Below are positions 20,912-32,700 of a stretch of DNA of 64,000 bases, one piece after another (the first letter of the stretch is position 1; the number at the start of each line of letters is the position of its first letter). A program made the position numbers and the translations under genes. A model generated the notes under the pieces. The model saw nothing but the letters and a program-made list of their open reading frames with translations. It did no database searches and was not told the DNA's origin. Location of the stretch: contig CALZFC010000081.1 in NCBI GenBank assembly GCA_945643635.1, positions 757,501 through 821,500 on the forward strand, in the 5' to 3' direction. Source of the stretch: Allodiplogaster sudhausi (lineage: Eukaryota > Nematoda > Chromadorea > Rhabditida > Diplogasteridae).

Positions 20912-22390
20912 TCTCCTCTTGGACTCTCTCTTATCACTCTCGCATGCCTTTATCTCGTTACAAGTGCAACTTCCTCAAATTCGGTCCGTGTATCTCATTC
21001 ACACTCACTGCCATAATTATGATTTGCGATCGTAAGACTATTAATAATATAGAATGCAAGAGACAACTGATGATTGATAAATTCTGAGAAATATACTCCG
21101 GTGCTTGAATACCCAAAATGGCCAAAAAAGGAAATGTCAAAATGCCTATATTGTAATGAAGAGAAAGGCCCAACAAAGAATTGTAAAAGGTTTGGACTTC
21201 ATTGAGTTACTTGGAATTGAATCAGAGGAGTCAACGATGCAATGAAAGTTGATTTCGTTTGAAATGCCAAGTGCATACAAAATAGTGATAGAAGTAACTA
21301 TATTCATGTGACGTACACGTGGAACGACTTGTCATTGTTTTTATGACAGTGCAAGACACAACTTGCAGGCAGTGGAGTGCCACAGTTTGTAAGGATAGAG
21401 TATGTGACTGAAAGGATCAAGCAGAGAGAGGAAGGGATCGAGAGAGGTAGAGAGGGGGCGGGAGGAAGGGAGAGAGAGTGAGAGAGATAATTAGAGAGGG
21501 ATCGAGAGAGGTAGAGAGGGGGCGGGAGGAAGGGAGAGAGAGTGAGAGAGATAATTAGAGAGGGATCGAGAGAGGTAGAGAGGGGGCGGGAGGAAGGGAG
21601 AGAGAGTGAGAGAGATAATTAGAGAGAAAGGAGATGTAAACAGAGCAATCAAGGGCAAATTGGATAGATTAAGAGAGATTTAAAAGATCGAAGAGAATGG
21701 ACATAAATGAAAATGATCTGAGAATAATGCGCAAGCATTTCGCTGAAGAATAATGTGAGCAGCTTTCTTAGGTTAGCTGTTCGGCCAACTGACGAGAGCC
21801 ATTCAAAGGCCACAAAACAGCAAAAGTCTGCTTTGGCAGATCCCTGCCCTCCCCCCACTTCCTACTTCTACTTTCTCTCTCCACTTCTCCTCTTCAGATC
21901 AAGCAGGGCTCAATTTCTAATTTCATATCTTCCACTCCATTATAACCTCGAAACCTTGAATATCTTCATTTCTTACATTCAAAATCGAGTAAATCTCACT
22001 TGAGCAGATCTCTGACTTGCCACAGAAAAGTAGAATAGAACTAAGACGATCGTTGGTTAATTAAATATATGTATCAGAGCCGATTACAGCGAGATATTCG
22101 TTCATAAAGCAGACGACATCAGTTTGAAGTACACGTAAGGCAAGAAAAAGGCTTCTTGAAAGGTTGATCTTTGGAAGTATGATTAAATTAAGTAGTTATC
22201 GACCCTTGAGATTAAGTTGAAGCATTTGTGCAGGCGAGGAAAGAAACAAAAAAGAAGAAAGAACATCGGAAAAAACAAAGACACCGGAAGAAAGAATCCG
22301 AATAATAAGGAATACCTATGGAGCGGGATAAAAATAACGCATTCATACATAAATAGATATAAAAGCACTATGTATTAATAAAAGTTTCTG
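20912..22390. other. Intergenic region
   Basis: No gene supported. Holds a 64-bp tandem repeat (21434-21620) and AT-rich sequence; short open frames here look random. Confidence 0.5.
21434..21620. repeat. 64-bp tandem repeat, three copies
   Basis: Purine-rich unit (GGGATCGAGAGAGGTAGAG followed by GGGGGCGGGAGGAAGG and ATAATT). The ATAATT marker recurs at 21487, 21551 and 21615, exactly 64 bp apart. The copies look identical. Confidence 0.9.
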
Positions 22391-24273
22391 CTAGAAGCAG
22401 CCAGCCATTTCATTGATTCGAAGGGGAAATTCGAGAACTCGGCGATGCTTCTTCCTGTCGTAGACCTAAACAGTGCAGTTTAGGTAGCTGAAATCCTTTT
22501 AGTAAAAGAAAGTATGGACTGGCCATTCATCGTCCGTTTACCTGGATGGTGTTCCGTCTCGTGAAGAAGAAGACCGTGGTGCCCCGGTCGAGGTAAACAC
22601 CGACAATGTCAGGGGACAACTCAGGGAAGTAAGTGGCCGTCTTGGCTGAGAACGTTGCAATGTTCCAGTACGCATCGTAAGTTACGAACTGGGCACCCTG
22701 CAGAAATAGCAGTGATAAGGAAGAAAAACATAGATCGGAGGGAAAGAACAGACGTTGATGAGGACTTGATGTCCGCGCCATTCGAATGCCATCTGAGGAA
22801 TCATTGTGATGTTCCCGTTCAGCAATCGAGGAGAGTTGTGAGCCAGCTTAAAATAACTCTTGTTCTTCATTAGAGAAGGGGAGGCATAGAAGACAAAAAA
22901 CTGACATGAAATCTCTTGGCCTCTTCATTCCATCGGAAGCGATAGCTGCTACGGCCAAAGAAGAGAGTTGTCACTCCAGAACGGGGGTTGGTAGAAGCGG
23001 CAGTCACAAGGGGAGGACCTCCCGAGAACATCTCCGACAGGGAATACGCCGCCTCAAGGGGACTACTTACTCTCTAGTATTTCTATCCCTGCCAATCAAC
23101 TGCCTCTCTCGCTCCTTCTCTCTCTCTATCTATCTCTCTCTCTTTCTATCTCTCTCTCTCTCTTGTATGTAAATAACGCACTCTCTGTGGAAGTCCATCC
23201 TCGATCCAAGTCTGATAAACCCGGTCTCCCGAGAACAAGTAAGTGCGACCATGTGGACCTCAACAAGCATGGAACCACTCTAAAGAATCATTACGCCATC
23301 TTTGAAAGAATTGACCAGATAATGGTAGTTTTTTCTGTACTGTTGGTCAAGGACGAGCCAATCAGAAGACACATTCGAACCTTAGGAAAAGACAGAGACG
23401 GGAGAGATCGCGCAGAGCTATTTGCATTGCAATCAAAACGTTAAAAAATAGTTTGGTTGGAGAAGAGACGTAGAGAAAGAGACACAAGCGAAACGAAGCA
23501 GGGAGAATGTACAGAAGAGCATTGAAAAGGGAGGTGGAAGGGGACGAATGGCACTCCAATGGCTAACCACGCGTGACAGCATCGAAGAAGCGAGGGCAAG
23601 TGGCCACTTTGCTGGGCTCAGGAGGGACCGTCGGACGGAGAGGAACAGCCCGGAGCGGGTTGTGGCGACGCCAGGGGGGAAGCACTCGGCGGGCTGGGAG
23701 AGAGAGAGAAGAGAGCGAGAAGAATAAGAGAGAGAGAAGAGAGAGAGCTAGAGAGAGAGAGAGAGAGCAACGAACTCCGTCGCATCTTCTTGGTCCGTCG
23801 TCGATGAGATGGATCTTGGCCGGAAGAGCGGATCATCTCCCACTTGGCCTTCCGAGAGATCCTCGGCAGATCAGGCACATATCGGCCTTCCTCTTCCAAT
23901 TCCTCCTCTTCTTCCTGCAATATTCAGTTGTCCATTGTACTTAAAGGCATTGGCAAAAAGTCGAAGCCTTTGATAAACTGCCAAAATGTTGTTTGAACGG
24001 AGCAGAGCACAGGAATTTAGTGTTTGCTTTCTCACGGAACCCGGAAAAGTGTTCTTATCTCTTCTTGTAAGCTCAGTAAGAACTGGCACTAAATGGTACA
24101 ACTAAATATCCTCGAAAAACTATTAGGAACCACTAATCGATGTCATGAGATAATTTGTGAATAGTCTTTGCTGAACCACGGAAAACCTGATGTAATCTGG
24201 TTCCGTGGCATTGAATTATGAGAATGGCGATAATGAAGGAGATGACGGCGATATGGAAAGAAAGGAAGCGCAT
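22391..24273 (-). CDS. Secreted hemopexin-domain protein without protease domain
   Basis: Eight exons on the minus strand: 24273-24187; 23914-23776; 23693-23568; 23258 to about 23185; one near 23050-22903; then exons near 22865-22757, 22700-22540 and 22460-22391. The signal peptide is MRFLSFHIAVISFIIAILII. An acidic stretch and a strongly basic linker (RRRTKKMRR) follow. The propeller then starts at CPRFFDAVTRG and GRTYLFSGDRVYQTWIEDGL and continues with TLFFGRSSYRFRWNEEAKRF and GVYLDRGTTVFFF, ending ...INEMAGCF. Blades carry the hemopexin DA motif and F-x-G-x-x-Y pattern. The first Cys (CPRFF) and last Cys (AGCF) are placed for the ring-closing disulfide. Matrix metalloproteases carry such a domain C-terminally, but no HExxH sequence occurs here. 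The protein is therefore probably a binding or scaffold protein of the extracellular matrix. The fourth-fifth exon junction has two possible acceptors. Confidence 0.78.
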
Positions 24274-27242
24274 CCTTCCACCTGAACAGAGGAAGAGCCA
24301 TGCAAAGTCAGAAGAGAACAAAACAATAGGAATTAGTGGTGGAGAGTGGGATATGATAATGTCTGGAGGGGGGGGGGGCGAGGTTTCCTCTTCTGTCTGG
24401 GGGGCAGCTTCATCTTCAGTCTGGCCAGTCTGGTCCGTTGGTCGTACAGAGGGGACGTGTACATAGACAGGAAGAGATAACGTGGCGGATACGCAATCAA
24501 CGCACTCAATCGGCCACCGCCGCTCCTGCCTTGTTTCTGTTTGAACCGCCCAAGAAATACCCTCCGCTCATATCCCTGGCTCTTTTTATCTCTCTCTCTT
24601 CCACTCTCTCTCACTCTATTTCTCATCTCTCTCACTCTCTAACCATCTCTTTCTCTGCCTCTATCCACTATTCTCATTCTACGCAGTAGTAGCAGATACA
24701 AGATAAGAGAAGATCCTGCAACGCGCAAGAGACATGAAGCCATTTCTAATAGAATGAAAAAGAGACCAGCAAAAATTGAGTAGTGTGTAATATTGGGAAT
24801 GGACTTTGCTATGGTCCGTGCAAACTCTCGGAAGGAAAGAAGAGGGCCATTCCGAGACATCAAAGTGATTGTTAAGTGATAAGACTCATTGTTGCGAGGA
24901 GGAAACGATAACTTGTCGTGCACTCTTGTTGTGAATAAAGGAGAGAGGTCTGGACAAGAAAGAGGGAGGGAGAGAGAGAGAGAGAGAGGGAGAGAGTGAG
25001 AGAAAGAGAGGGAGATACCGTCTAGCTTCACCTTCCATTCGCAGTAAACGCAAATGCAAGCATATTCAAGATTTCTTTCCAATAAGGAGAGAATGATGAC
25101 TGTGCAAATTGCATCGCCAGAACAAGCGGGAAATGAATGCGCAAGAATAGAATAAATTCGAACACCACAAACGAGGAAACGGAGATTGAAATGTGATCTG
25201 TAGTGGGCATCCATCCACTCTCCGAGAGAATAGCCATTCTGCCACCCTCCAAGGTTGTCATTCTGCCACCCTGTACAGGACACCCTCCTCATCCACTATG
25301 CCTAACCTCCATGTACCCGTAAACAAACAACAGGCAGCGACTCTGCTTGCGCAAGAGTGCAGAAAGCGAATACGCAGAAGTAAACTGAGATCAAGATGAT
25401 TAATGAGAGTGAGAGGTTGACGAGGAGAGGTCATCCGATTCATTCTGCGTAGAGTCAGAAGAGTGTTAACACCTTTTAGCCACGATGGTGAAGTGATCGC
25501 GAGCGCCAAAGAGAGAAGCTGAGAAACCAAGAGAGACAGAAAGAGTGTGTGTATAAGAGGGGGGGGGGCGGAAACAACGGAGGAGTCATAAAATGTTAAA
25601 TAGACGCTGGGTGGCGAGAAGCCTGGGTGATCCTGGAGCCACAAAAGCAACGAATGATTTTTATATGGGCATATAATATCAGGAATAAAGAAGAATGCTG
25701 ATTGTGAGTGGCACTTCTGCATTTTATATGCAATTCAAAGTTTTGAACGAGTCCACGGTGCCCTCTTAACCTTTTTTCGCTTCTTCTCCCTCTCTTTCTC
25801 TCTCACTCTCACTCTTTCTCTCGCTTCTTCTCCTTCCCCCTTTCCGCCCTCATCTCCCAGTGTCACAAATGCTCTGATAAGAATGACGCAGAAGGAAGCG
25901 TGTTGGGAAGGCCACTCAGATCGCACAGTCTCCAATGATTTGCAATGCATCTGCCACCGTGAAATCTCCATGCTCCCCACACCCTCTCCTCCACACAGCA
26001 TCTCTCTTTCTACGCTTCAGTTCCATCTCTCTCTTACACCTCTTTCTCTCTCACTCTATTTCTATGTCAGTCTCACTTTCTGTCCCTCTTTCTATTTCTT
26101 TGTCTGTCTTACTCTCGGTCCCCCTCTATGTACTATTTCACTGACCAATGCGATATGTACATACATATGTATGTATGTATCATTTCGAAGCACACATGCA
26201 TGTCTGCAATACCTAGATGAGATGTGATGGAGTGACCATCAGGTCAAGTGTAAACAATGAATCTCCTTCTCTTGATAGTCTTAAATTTTTCGTCACTTTT
26301 CCGTATATTTTTACATACAGTATATATACTGCTAAAAACACACACAGAAAAATTCAAAAATGTAACACTAACTGCATCAATACCAAAAATGAACCAAAAA
26401 GTAAGCAGGGTTGGGAGTGAGAGAAACTCAGAGAGAGAAAGACAGACAGAGAGAGAGAGAGACAGAGAGAGAGAGAGAGGTTGAGAAAGAGATCGAGAAT
26501 AAGTGAGAGTGTGATAAAGAGAGAGAGAGAGAGAGAGAGAGAGAGCAGGGAAGAATTTTATGAATATCCTAAAGCACTACTCATTTTTGGACATTCTCAC
26601 CCTTTCTCTCTTATCCCAAGGGAACCCAAAAATAGATATTTGAAACGTTTGACACAGCAATGGCAACCATATGACGAAGTTCAATCAGTGAGGCATTCAT
26701 ATCTTCTTTGCTTCAAAACGGTTCTGAGAGGCCTGGAGGTTGAGAAGAATATCTTTCCTCTCGATGTTCTGCTTTGTCCCTGTGATGTTCGATGAATTCC
26801 ATTGAAATAGAAATCTGTTCTCTTTTTCCCTCCTTATTTCAACTCCTCATCGCCTAAGACCGCAACATCCGAATCTGCTACTTTATCACTGACAAATTGC
26901 AAAACAATTACATTGTATTCGTTCCTTCATTAATGCTAGAATTCTCCTATTATCAATATTATCGATAGATGTCCGTTCTCTTTAGGAACAAATCCATCAA
27001 ACATTTTATTGTGAATCGTGCGGGCTTCTGCTACAAAAAATGACAGCAAACGATGCTTGATTCTTCTTGAACTTTTAGGCAACCTGAGACCGGCATCTCC
27101 GTACATTCAACATCGTGTGATATATGAGAATGGTATGAAGTTCTCTTGAATGAAATTGAACAAGCATGGAGCATGAAATGTTCCCGCGTTCACTTTTGCA
27201 GAAAGGGGCAGAGAGAGGGAGAGAGGCACAGAGAGGGATAAA

Positions 27243-27283
<41 letters not shown>

Positions 27284-27673
27284 TTGAGAGAGAGAGGTAG
27301 AGAGGCACAGAGAGGGATAAAGACAGAGAGATGGAGAGAGAGAGGGAGAAAGAGGCGCAGCATGGGATAAGGACGGAGAGAGAGAGACAGAGAGGGAGAG
27401 AGGCACAGAGAGGGGTAAAGATAGAGAGAGAGAGGGAGAGAGGGAGAGACAGAGAGCGAGAGCGAGAGAAAGAGAGATATGGAGAGACAGAGGGAGAGAC
27501 AGAGAGAGGGGGAGAGACAGAGCGAGATAGAGAGAGAGAGACAGAGAGAGAGAGAGAGACAGGGAGAGTGAGAATGGGAGCGTAGATGAGCGACGATATA
27601 TGTAGAGAATAGGACAGAATGATGGATGGCACGAAAGAGACAGAAAGAGCGAAAATAGTGAGAGAAATGAGTA
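24274..27673. other. Intergenic, GA/CT-rich, no gene supported
   Basis: Purine and pyrimidine tracts (24960-25015, 25780-25850, 26430-26545, 27200-27560) give long Ser/Leu or Arg/Glu frames that are not genes. A minus frame at about 24680-25290 has hydrophobic stretches but a CT tract in its middle and no family motif. I do not call it. Confidence 0.5.
27200..27565. repeat. Complex (GA)n/GGGAGA tract, about 365 bp
   Basis: The longest purine tract of the window, with higher-order repeats around GGCACAGAGAGGGATAAA (near 27225, 27303 and 27400). Seen directly. Confidence 0.85.
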
Positions 27674-28806
27674 CAGTCCCGCCCAGTATCTTGGTACCAA
27701 GGACGCGTCGGACGAGTCGGACGCGTCCAAATGCTTCCTCGTTCATAACTATTGTTCTAGGAAAAACTAAAATATTTTAAATGGTACATTAGGTTGCTTA
27801 TAGAGTAAGGATGCTACTGTTAAAAAATCGATAATTTTTTATCATTTATAAGAAGTTATCAGTTTTTGCTAATAAAAAATTTCATTTCTAATGTTTTTCA
27901 ACGAAATTTTTCCCGTACCATTATTTTATCTCTACCCACATCCCCAAATAATAAAATAAGAGATTTCATCATTGTTAACCGAAATCGATAAATGAGACCT
28001 TATCACGCATGTTCATATGATGTAAAGATTCGCCTTTCGATTCTGAATCTAATTATGTAATCAGTTTTCAACAGAAAGTGCCGGTTAACAACATTTTTGA
28101 TTGTGTGTACTCTGCAAGCCTTTCTTCAGGATTCCCCATTGTCTTGGTATTTGTCAAAAATTTGGGCCGGTATGATGCTTCCAAATCTAGGTTGCTGCGC
28201 TAGCATTGATACTCAGAAAATTAGCGCGCTCCGTTTTCGTCTTCGGTTTAATTACCCAAGTTTGAGGTAGCGAAATAGCACAGGCAGAGAAAAAAAGGAT
28301 TAGGCCCCGCCCCCTCGGCCTGCGAAGCCTCCCTGCCCTGTTCTTTCTGAAGAAACTAATGTAAAGTACACAGAATCTGAAAAACGTTGTTAACCGGCAC
28401 TTCCTGTTGAAAACTGATTACATAATTAGATTCAGAATCGTAAGGCGAATCTTTTCATCACATGAACATGCATGATAAGGTCTGTTTTATCGATTTCCGT
28501 TATCAATGATACAATCTCTAATGTTATTATTTGGGGATGTGGGTAGAGACAAAATAATGGTACAGGAAAAATTTAATTGAAAAATATTTAAAACGAATTT
28601 TTTTATAGGCAAAAACTGATAACTTCTTATCAAATGATAAAAAATTATCGATTTTTTTAACATTAGCATCCTTACTCTATCAGCAACCTAATGTACCACT
28701 TAAAATATTTTAGTTTTTCCTAGAACAATAGTTATGAACGAGGATGCATTTGGACGCGTCCGACTCGTCCGACGCGTCCTTGGTACCAAGATCCTGGGCG
28801 GGACTG
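27674..28806. mobile_element. Tc1/mariner-type element with about 430-bp inverted arms
   Basis: The left end CAGTCCCGCCCAGTATCTTG matches the right end ATCCTGGGCGGGACTG in inverse, and inverted homology extends inward to about 28100 and 28385. The dinucleotide TA flanks both ends (27672-27673, 28807-28808). CAG ends plus a TA duplication are typical of Tc1/mariner. Only about 290 bp of unique centre remains and it encodes no transposase, so the element is non-autonomous. Near each end lies a GC-rich block built of GACGCGT and GACTCGT units, itself almost palindromic. Arms differ by scattered substitutions and small indels, so the copy is not new. Confidence 0.85.
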
Positions 28807-29796
28807 TATGTTAGGATATTGAGTGCAGCAGAAGAAGTACATGCTTTCTCAGATTCCCTCGGAACGTCCTTAATTCTTCGAGTAGAAGATACACCTAATT
28901 GTTGCCTGCGTACATTAGCACACGTGCTTGGACATCTCCCTCCTTTCTTCTCCTCTCTCTCTCACTCTATCTCTCGCTCTTTCACCCATTCACCTCTCTC
29001 CTCGTTCTCTTCCCCTCTTTCTTCTCTCTCACGCTCTCGTTCACTCATCCTCCTCTTCCTCTCTCTCTCTCTCTCTCTTCTCTCTCGATTGTACATTGCC
29101 GATAACAGAGTCGAGCAAAGAAGGCGTCCTCATTGTGTGTGCCATTGGCAGCTCAGCCAGTCCCCCCTTAAACTCCTCCCATTTCATCATTTTTTCTCCC
29201 ATCTGGTTTTCTCTGAATACATATCTCTCACCTTCTCTCTCTCGCTCTCGCTCTCTCTCTATCTCTATCTCTTTGCCCACACGGTCATTCTCTTGTGTAA
29301 CTGGCCAAAATAAAGTTGTCGTGAATCCGTGGACTGCTTCTGACCAGAACTTCCGCTGGAGTTCTGGTTTTCCAAGAATGTCGTGGCCAGTCATTAGCTT
29401 CATGAAAAGTATTCAGCTTACTTCTGGTACTTCCATTTCCGTTGCCCGATCCTTTGTTTAGCGCTATAAAAATGTTCGCGTTGTTGGAGAACCAATTAAC
29501 ACTAATTTATTCCTGACATCATCACTTCAGTAGATGAAGTGGAAAATGAAACAGTTTCTTATATATCTGCCACTCTCTTCCATCTGCATAGTCTCTCCCC
29601 TTTTTCTTTTGCCTGCCACTCTCTTCTTTCTGCATAGTCTCTCCCCTTTCTCTCTGTCAAAGCATCCATGTTCATGTTCCCTCTGGAAGGTAGAAGCACA
29701 CACATTTCGTCTCTCCATTCGTTACAGCGGCAGCATCCATTTTCTCGCGAGCAATGAACGCGGCTTAAAAGGAAGCAAAGGGGCCTCTGCCCAGAA
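28807..29796. other. Region upstream of GPCR gene
   Basis: Mostly CT-rich. Two minus-strand open stretches (about 29290-29403, and about 29115-29215 with KMMKWEEFKGGLAELP) resemble coding exons but cannot be joined into a gene. Promoter elements of the GPCR gene are presumably here; none is obvious. Confidence 0.35.
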
Positions 29797-32700
29797 ATGG
29801 ATGGGAATCTGCCCGAGGCCGTGTGGGAGGGGGATGGCGACCTCGTGCTGCCTCCCTCTACGAACATCGACAACTCTGTCAACTGTTCCTATGAGGTAGA
29901 GAGAGAGAGAGAGAGATAGAGAGAGATGATGATGATGATGAGAAATGTGCAGGAGCCCGTGTCGGTGGCGGAGCGTTTCTGGTTGGTGACAGGCCTGGGC
30001 ACAGCCGTGGCCGTCATTTCCATCGCTCACAATTCTCTCCTCTCTTTTCTGCTTCTCCGATCGTCAGTTTTACATTGCCGACAAAACATTTTCTCATTAT
30101 CTCCGCTTCTTTCCCTTTCTCAATAATCTACATATTTGTTTCATGCATGCAATTCCTGTGCTCATCAGGATTAAACGCGTTGAACTATATCTGTGACAGT
30201 ACTGGTAGGCGTGGAATCCGAGAGAAGAGGTGAATGAGTGTCCCCAGGTCCTCCTTGTATTCACCCTTCCCTCCAGATTCCCGGTTACTTCGTTTTCTCT
30301 CGGAATTCACTCTCCCTGAGGGTCAGGTGCCGAATGAGACGAAGAATGCGGAAGACCCATTTGTATTCGTGGCTGCCTTCCTCTTCTTCTTTCTTCTCCT
30401 TTCATTCGTTTCTCTGAGCCAATCCACGGAAATGCCGTTATCTCCCCCCATACACAAATACACTGGCGCCAGTGTTGCAAATGAGATTAGAAGCGGCTTC
30501 CCACAGAAGGAAGCGGAGAAGAGCCACTCAAGGGCCCCGGGCACCTAATCACAAACATCTGGAATGAAATGGAACACTCCGACAAGTCAAAGGAGACTCC
30601 CATTAAGGCTTTTGTACAGAGTAGACCACTAGAAAAAAACACACTCCTTTTTGTTATGAAAGCGTTCGTTTTAATGAGGAGAGAATAGCGAAGGCAAGCA
30701 GTGAATGACGAGGGAAGATGATTGTAATCCATTCCGGCTTGCTTCTCTCTCTCTCTCTCTCTCTTGCTCTCTCTCACAGTCGGTGTGTAGAATGGTGCCT
30801 CCCCCTATCATTCCCCGACAGAATCTAGCTAGCATTTTAAGCATAATTCTCGCTTTGGAGTAAATAAATAATGTTGGATCTTCCCCATTTTCTCCTGTTT
30901 GCCACTGAAACACTAAAACTGGCATCCGCAATGGAAAAGAGGAAAAACATAGATGGAAGGGGAGAAACGAAAAAGAGCGATTAAACTGCTGAAAAAAAGA
31001 ATCTCATCTGAGAAGAGAATGACGAGACTTGTGCGCGTTTCCGCCCTTGATCATCTTGTATTGATCGATAAAGGGCTTGACTCGCTGACTCGGTTGTTCC
31101 ACTTCACAATGACATGTAGTTTAACTCGTCGAAGTACAAGAACAAGATTTATCGCTTCCAAATGATCCTTGATATCAGTCCAGAAATTAATCTCTATACG
31201 TCAAAGTAACAGAACTAGAGTCTAGATTCTATACTAGGACCTGAAGCTGCAAAGGAGGAGGAGGATATGAATTGAAATAAAGAAAGAAATAAGTGAAATA
31301 AATAGAAAACCTGAAATGAGGAATGGAAAGAAAAAACAAAGAACACAAGAAGGAGAGGAAAGGGTTTACCGGGGTGGCCTTGCGCCAAAGAAGAGAGTGG
31401 GGTGTGTGTAGAAGAGGAAGAGAAGAGAGATGACGGAGAGAGGGACGAGGAGCAGTGACTGGTTAGCCCTGCGTGCGCTTACTCCTGAGGCTCTTCCCTT
31501 AAAATGACGGTCACAAACGTCCGAGGTGGCGGGAAGCCAAGAGATACGCGGAGAGAAAGGGTAAGAAGAAGATGACGAAAGAGTAGAAAGAAAGAGGGGA
31601 ATAAGACCGATAAAAAAGGGAATCAGGGAGATTCGCCTGATTGGAGACTTGAGAAGGAAGAGACCGGCATGAGGGAATAATATGAGGATAAATAACACTA
31701 AAGGCAAATTAACATGACACGCAACATGAAATAAATAAGAAAGAAATGGAGGAGTAAAGAAGTGGACGAATTGAGATGACAAAACGAATCTTCTAGCTGC
31801 ATGGAAACATATAAGAAAAGTCTGCATCTGAGTGAAAGGCAAAAATTTAAATACACCATGGAGCGCAATTGCGCAGCAAAACACATAGTCATTCGCGTTG
31901 GAGCGAACACTGGGGCCGAGAAGAAAAAATAATGGAAACATCCAAAGAAAGGAAATGGAATTGGGGGAAGGGATGTGCATGTCGATCACTCACTGGCCTC
32001 GGGAGTGACAAAGGGACGGGTGGTGTGCCTCCTTTTTACAGAACAAGCATCGCGAGCTGGAGGGAGCGGTGCACTTGTGGATGTCTTCGAAGCCGATAGG
32101 AGGGAGACAGTTGTGACACAGCTCCAACATGCGCATCGTCTTGTTCCTGTCTCCGACAGTCAGAGAACATGAGGCCGGAGGGTGTGCTCCCTCGCAGAAC
32201 GGACAAGCCTTCTTACGCTCCTTGCCTTTCTTGGCATCATCGTCCTCCTCACGAACAGGATGCCTCCGAGGAGGGTTGACAGTGCGAGGAGGAGGGATGT
32301 AGGGCTTGCGAACGTAAGGCTTGGGCTGGTAACGAGGAGTCGTGTGCGTAGAATGAGAAGAGGACGGAGAAGAGCGAGAAGCAGCTTGCTCGAGACGAGC
32401 GATGATGGAGCCGATTGATTCGGTCCACGACTCGAATTTGTCATCGAGTCCGCTAATCTTCTCCTCCAGTGTCGACAGAATGTCCGTGTGTGTAGCCAGC
32501 GTGGTGGAGATGAATTCGAGTTCGAGCTGAGGAGTCAGACTCTGTTCCTCCTCTTCCTTCTGATGGATGACATCGGGGGAGGAGGCACTCGCATTCAGAC
32601 CCTTCTGAATGAATACTCATCTCCTTCAGAACAGAATTCCACGCTGACGATAATTACAGTACCTGAGCATTCCTGGTACGTCGCTTCTCAGAGAGTGGAG

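Noticed and set aside
24639..25292. 217-codon minus-strand frame as a membrane receptor
   Set aside because: Interrupted by a CT tract, hydrophobic stretches are irregular and no receptor motif or splice pattern was found.
27075..27746. Long Ser/Leu/Val-rich minus-strand frames of over 200 codons
   Set aside because: Pure by-product of the 365-bp purine tract; no motif, start context or splice signals.
31366..31989. 207-codon hydrophobic minus-strand frame as an env-like protein
   Set aside because: It lies almost wholly in the 3' LTR, runs through the LTR-specific 477-bp indel, and the partner LTR does not preserve it.
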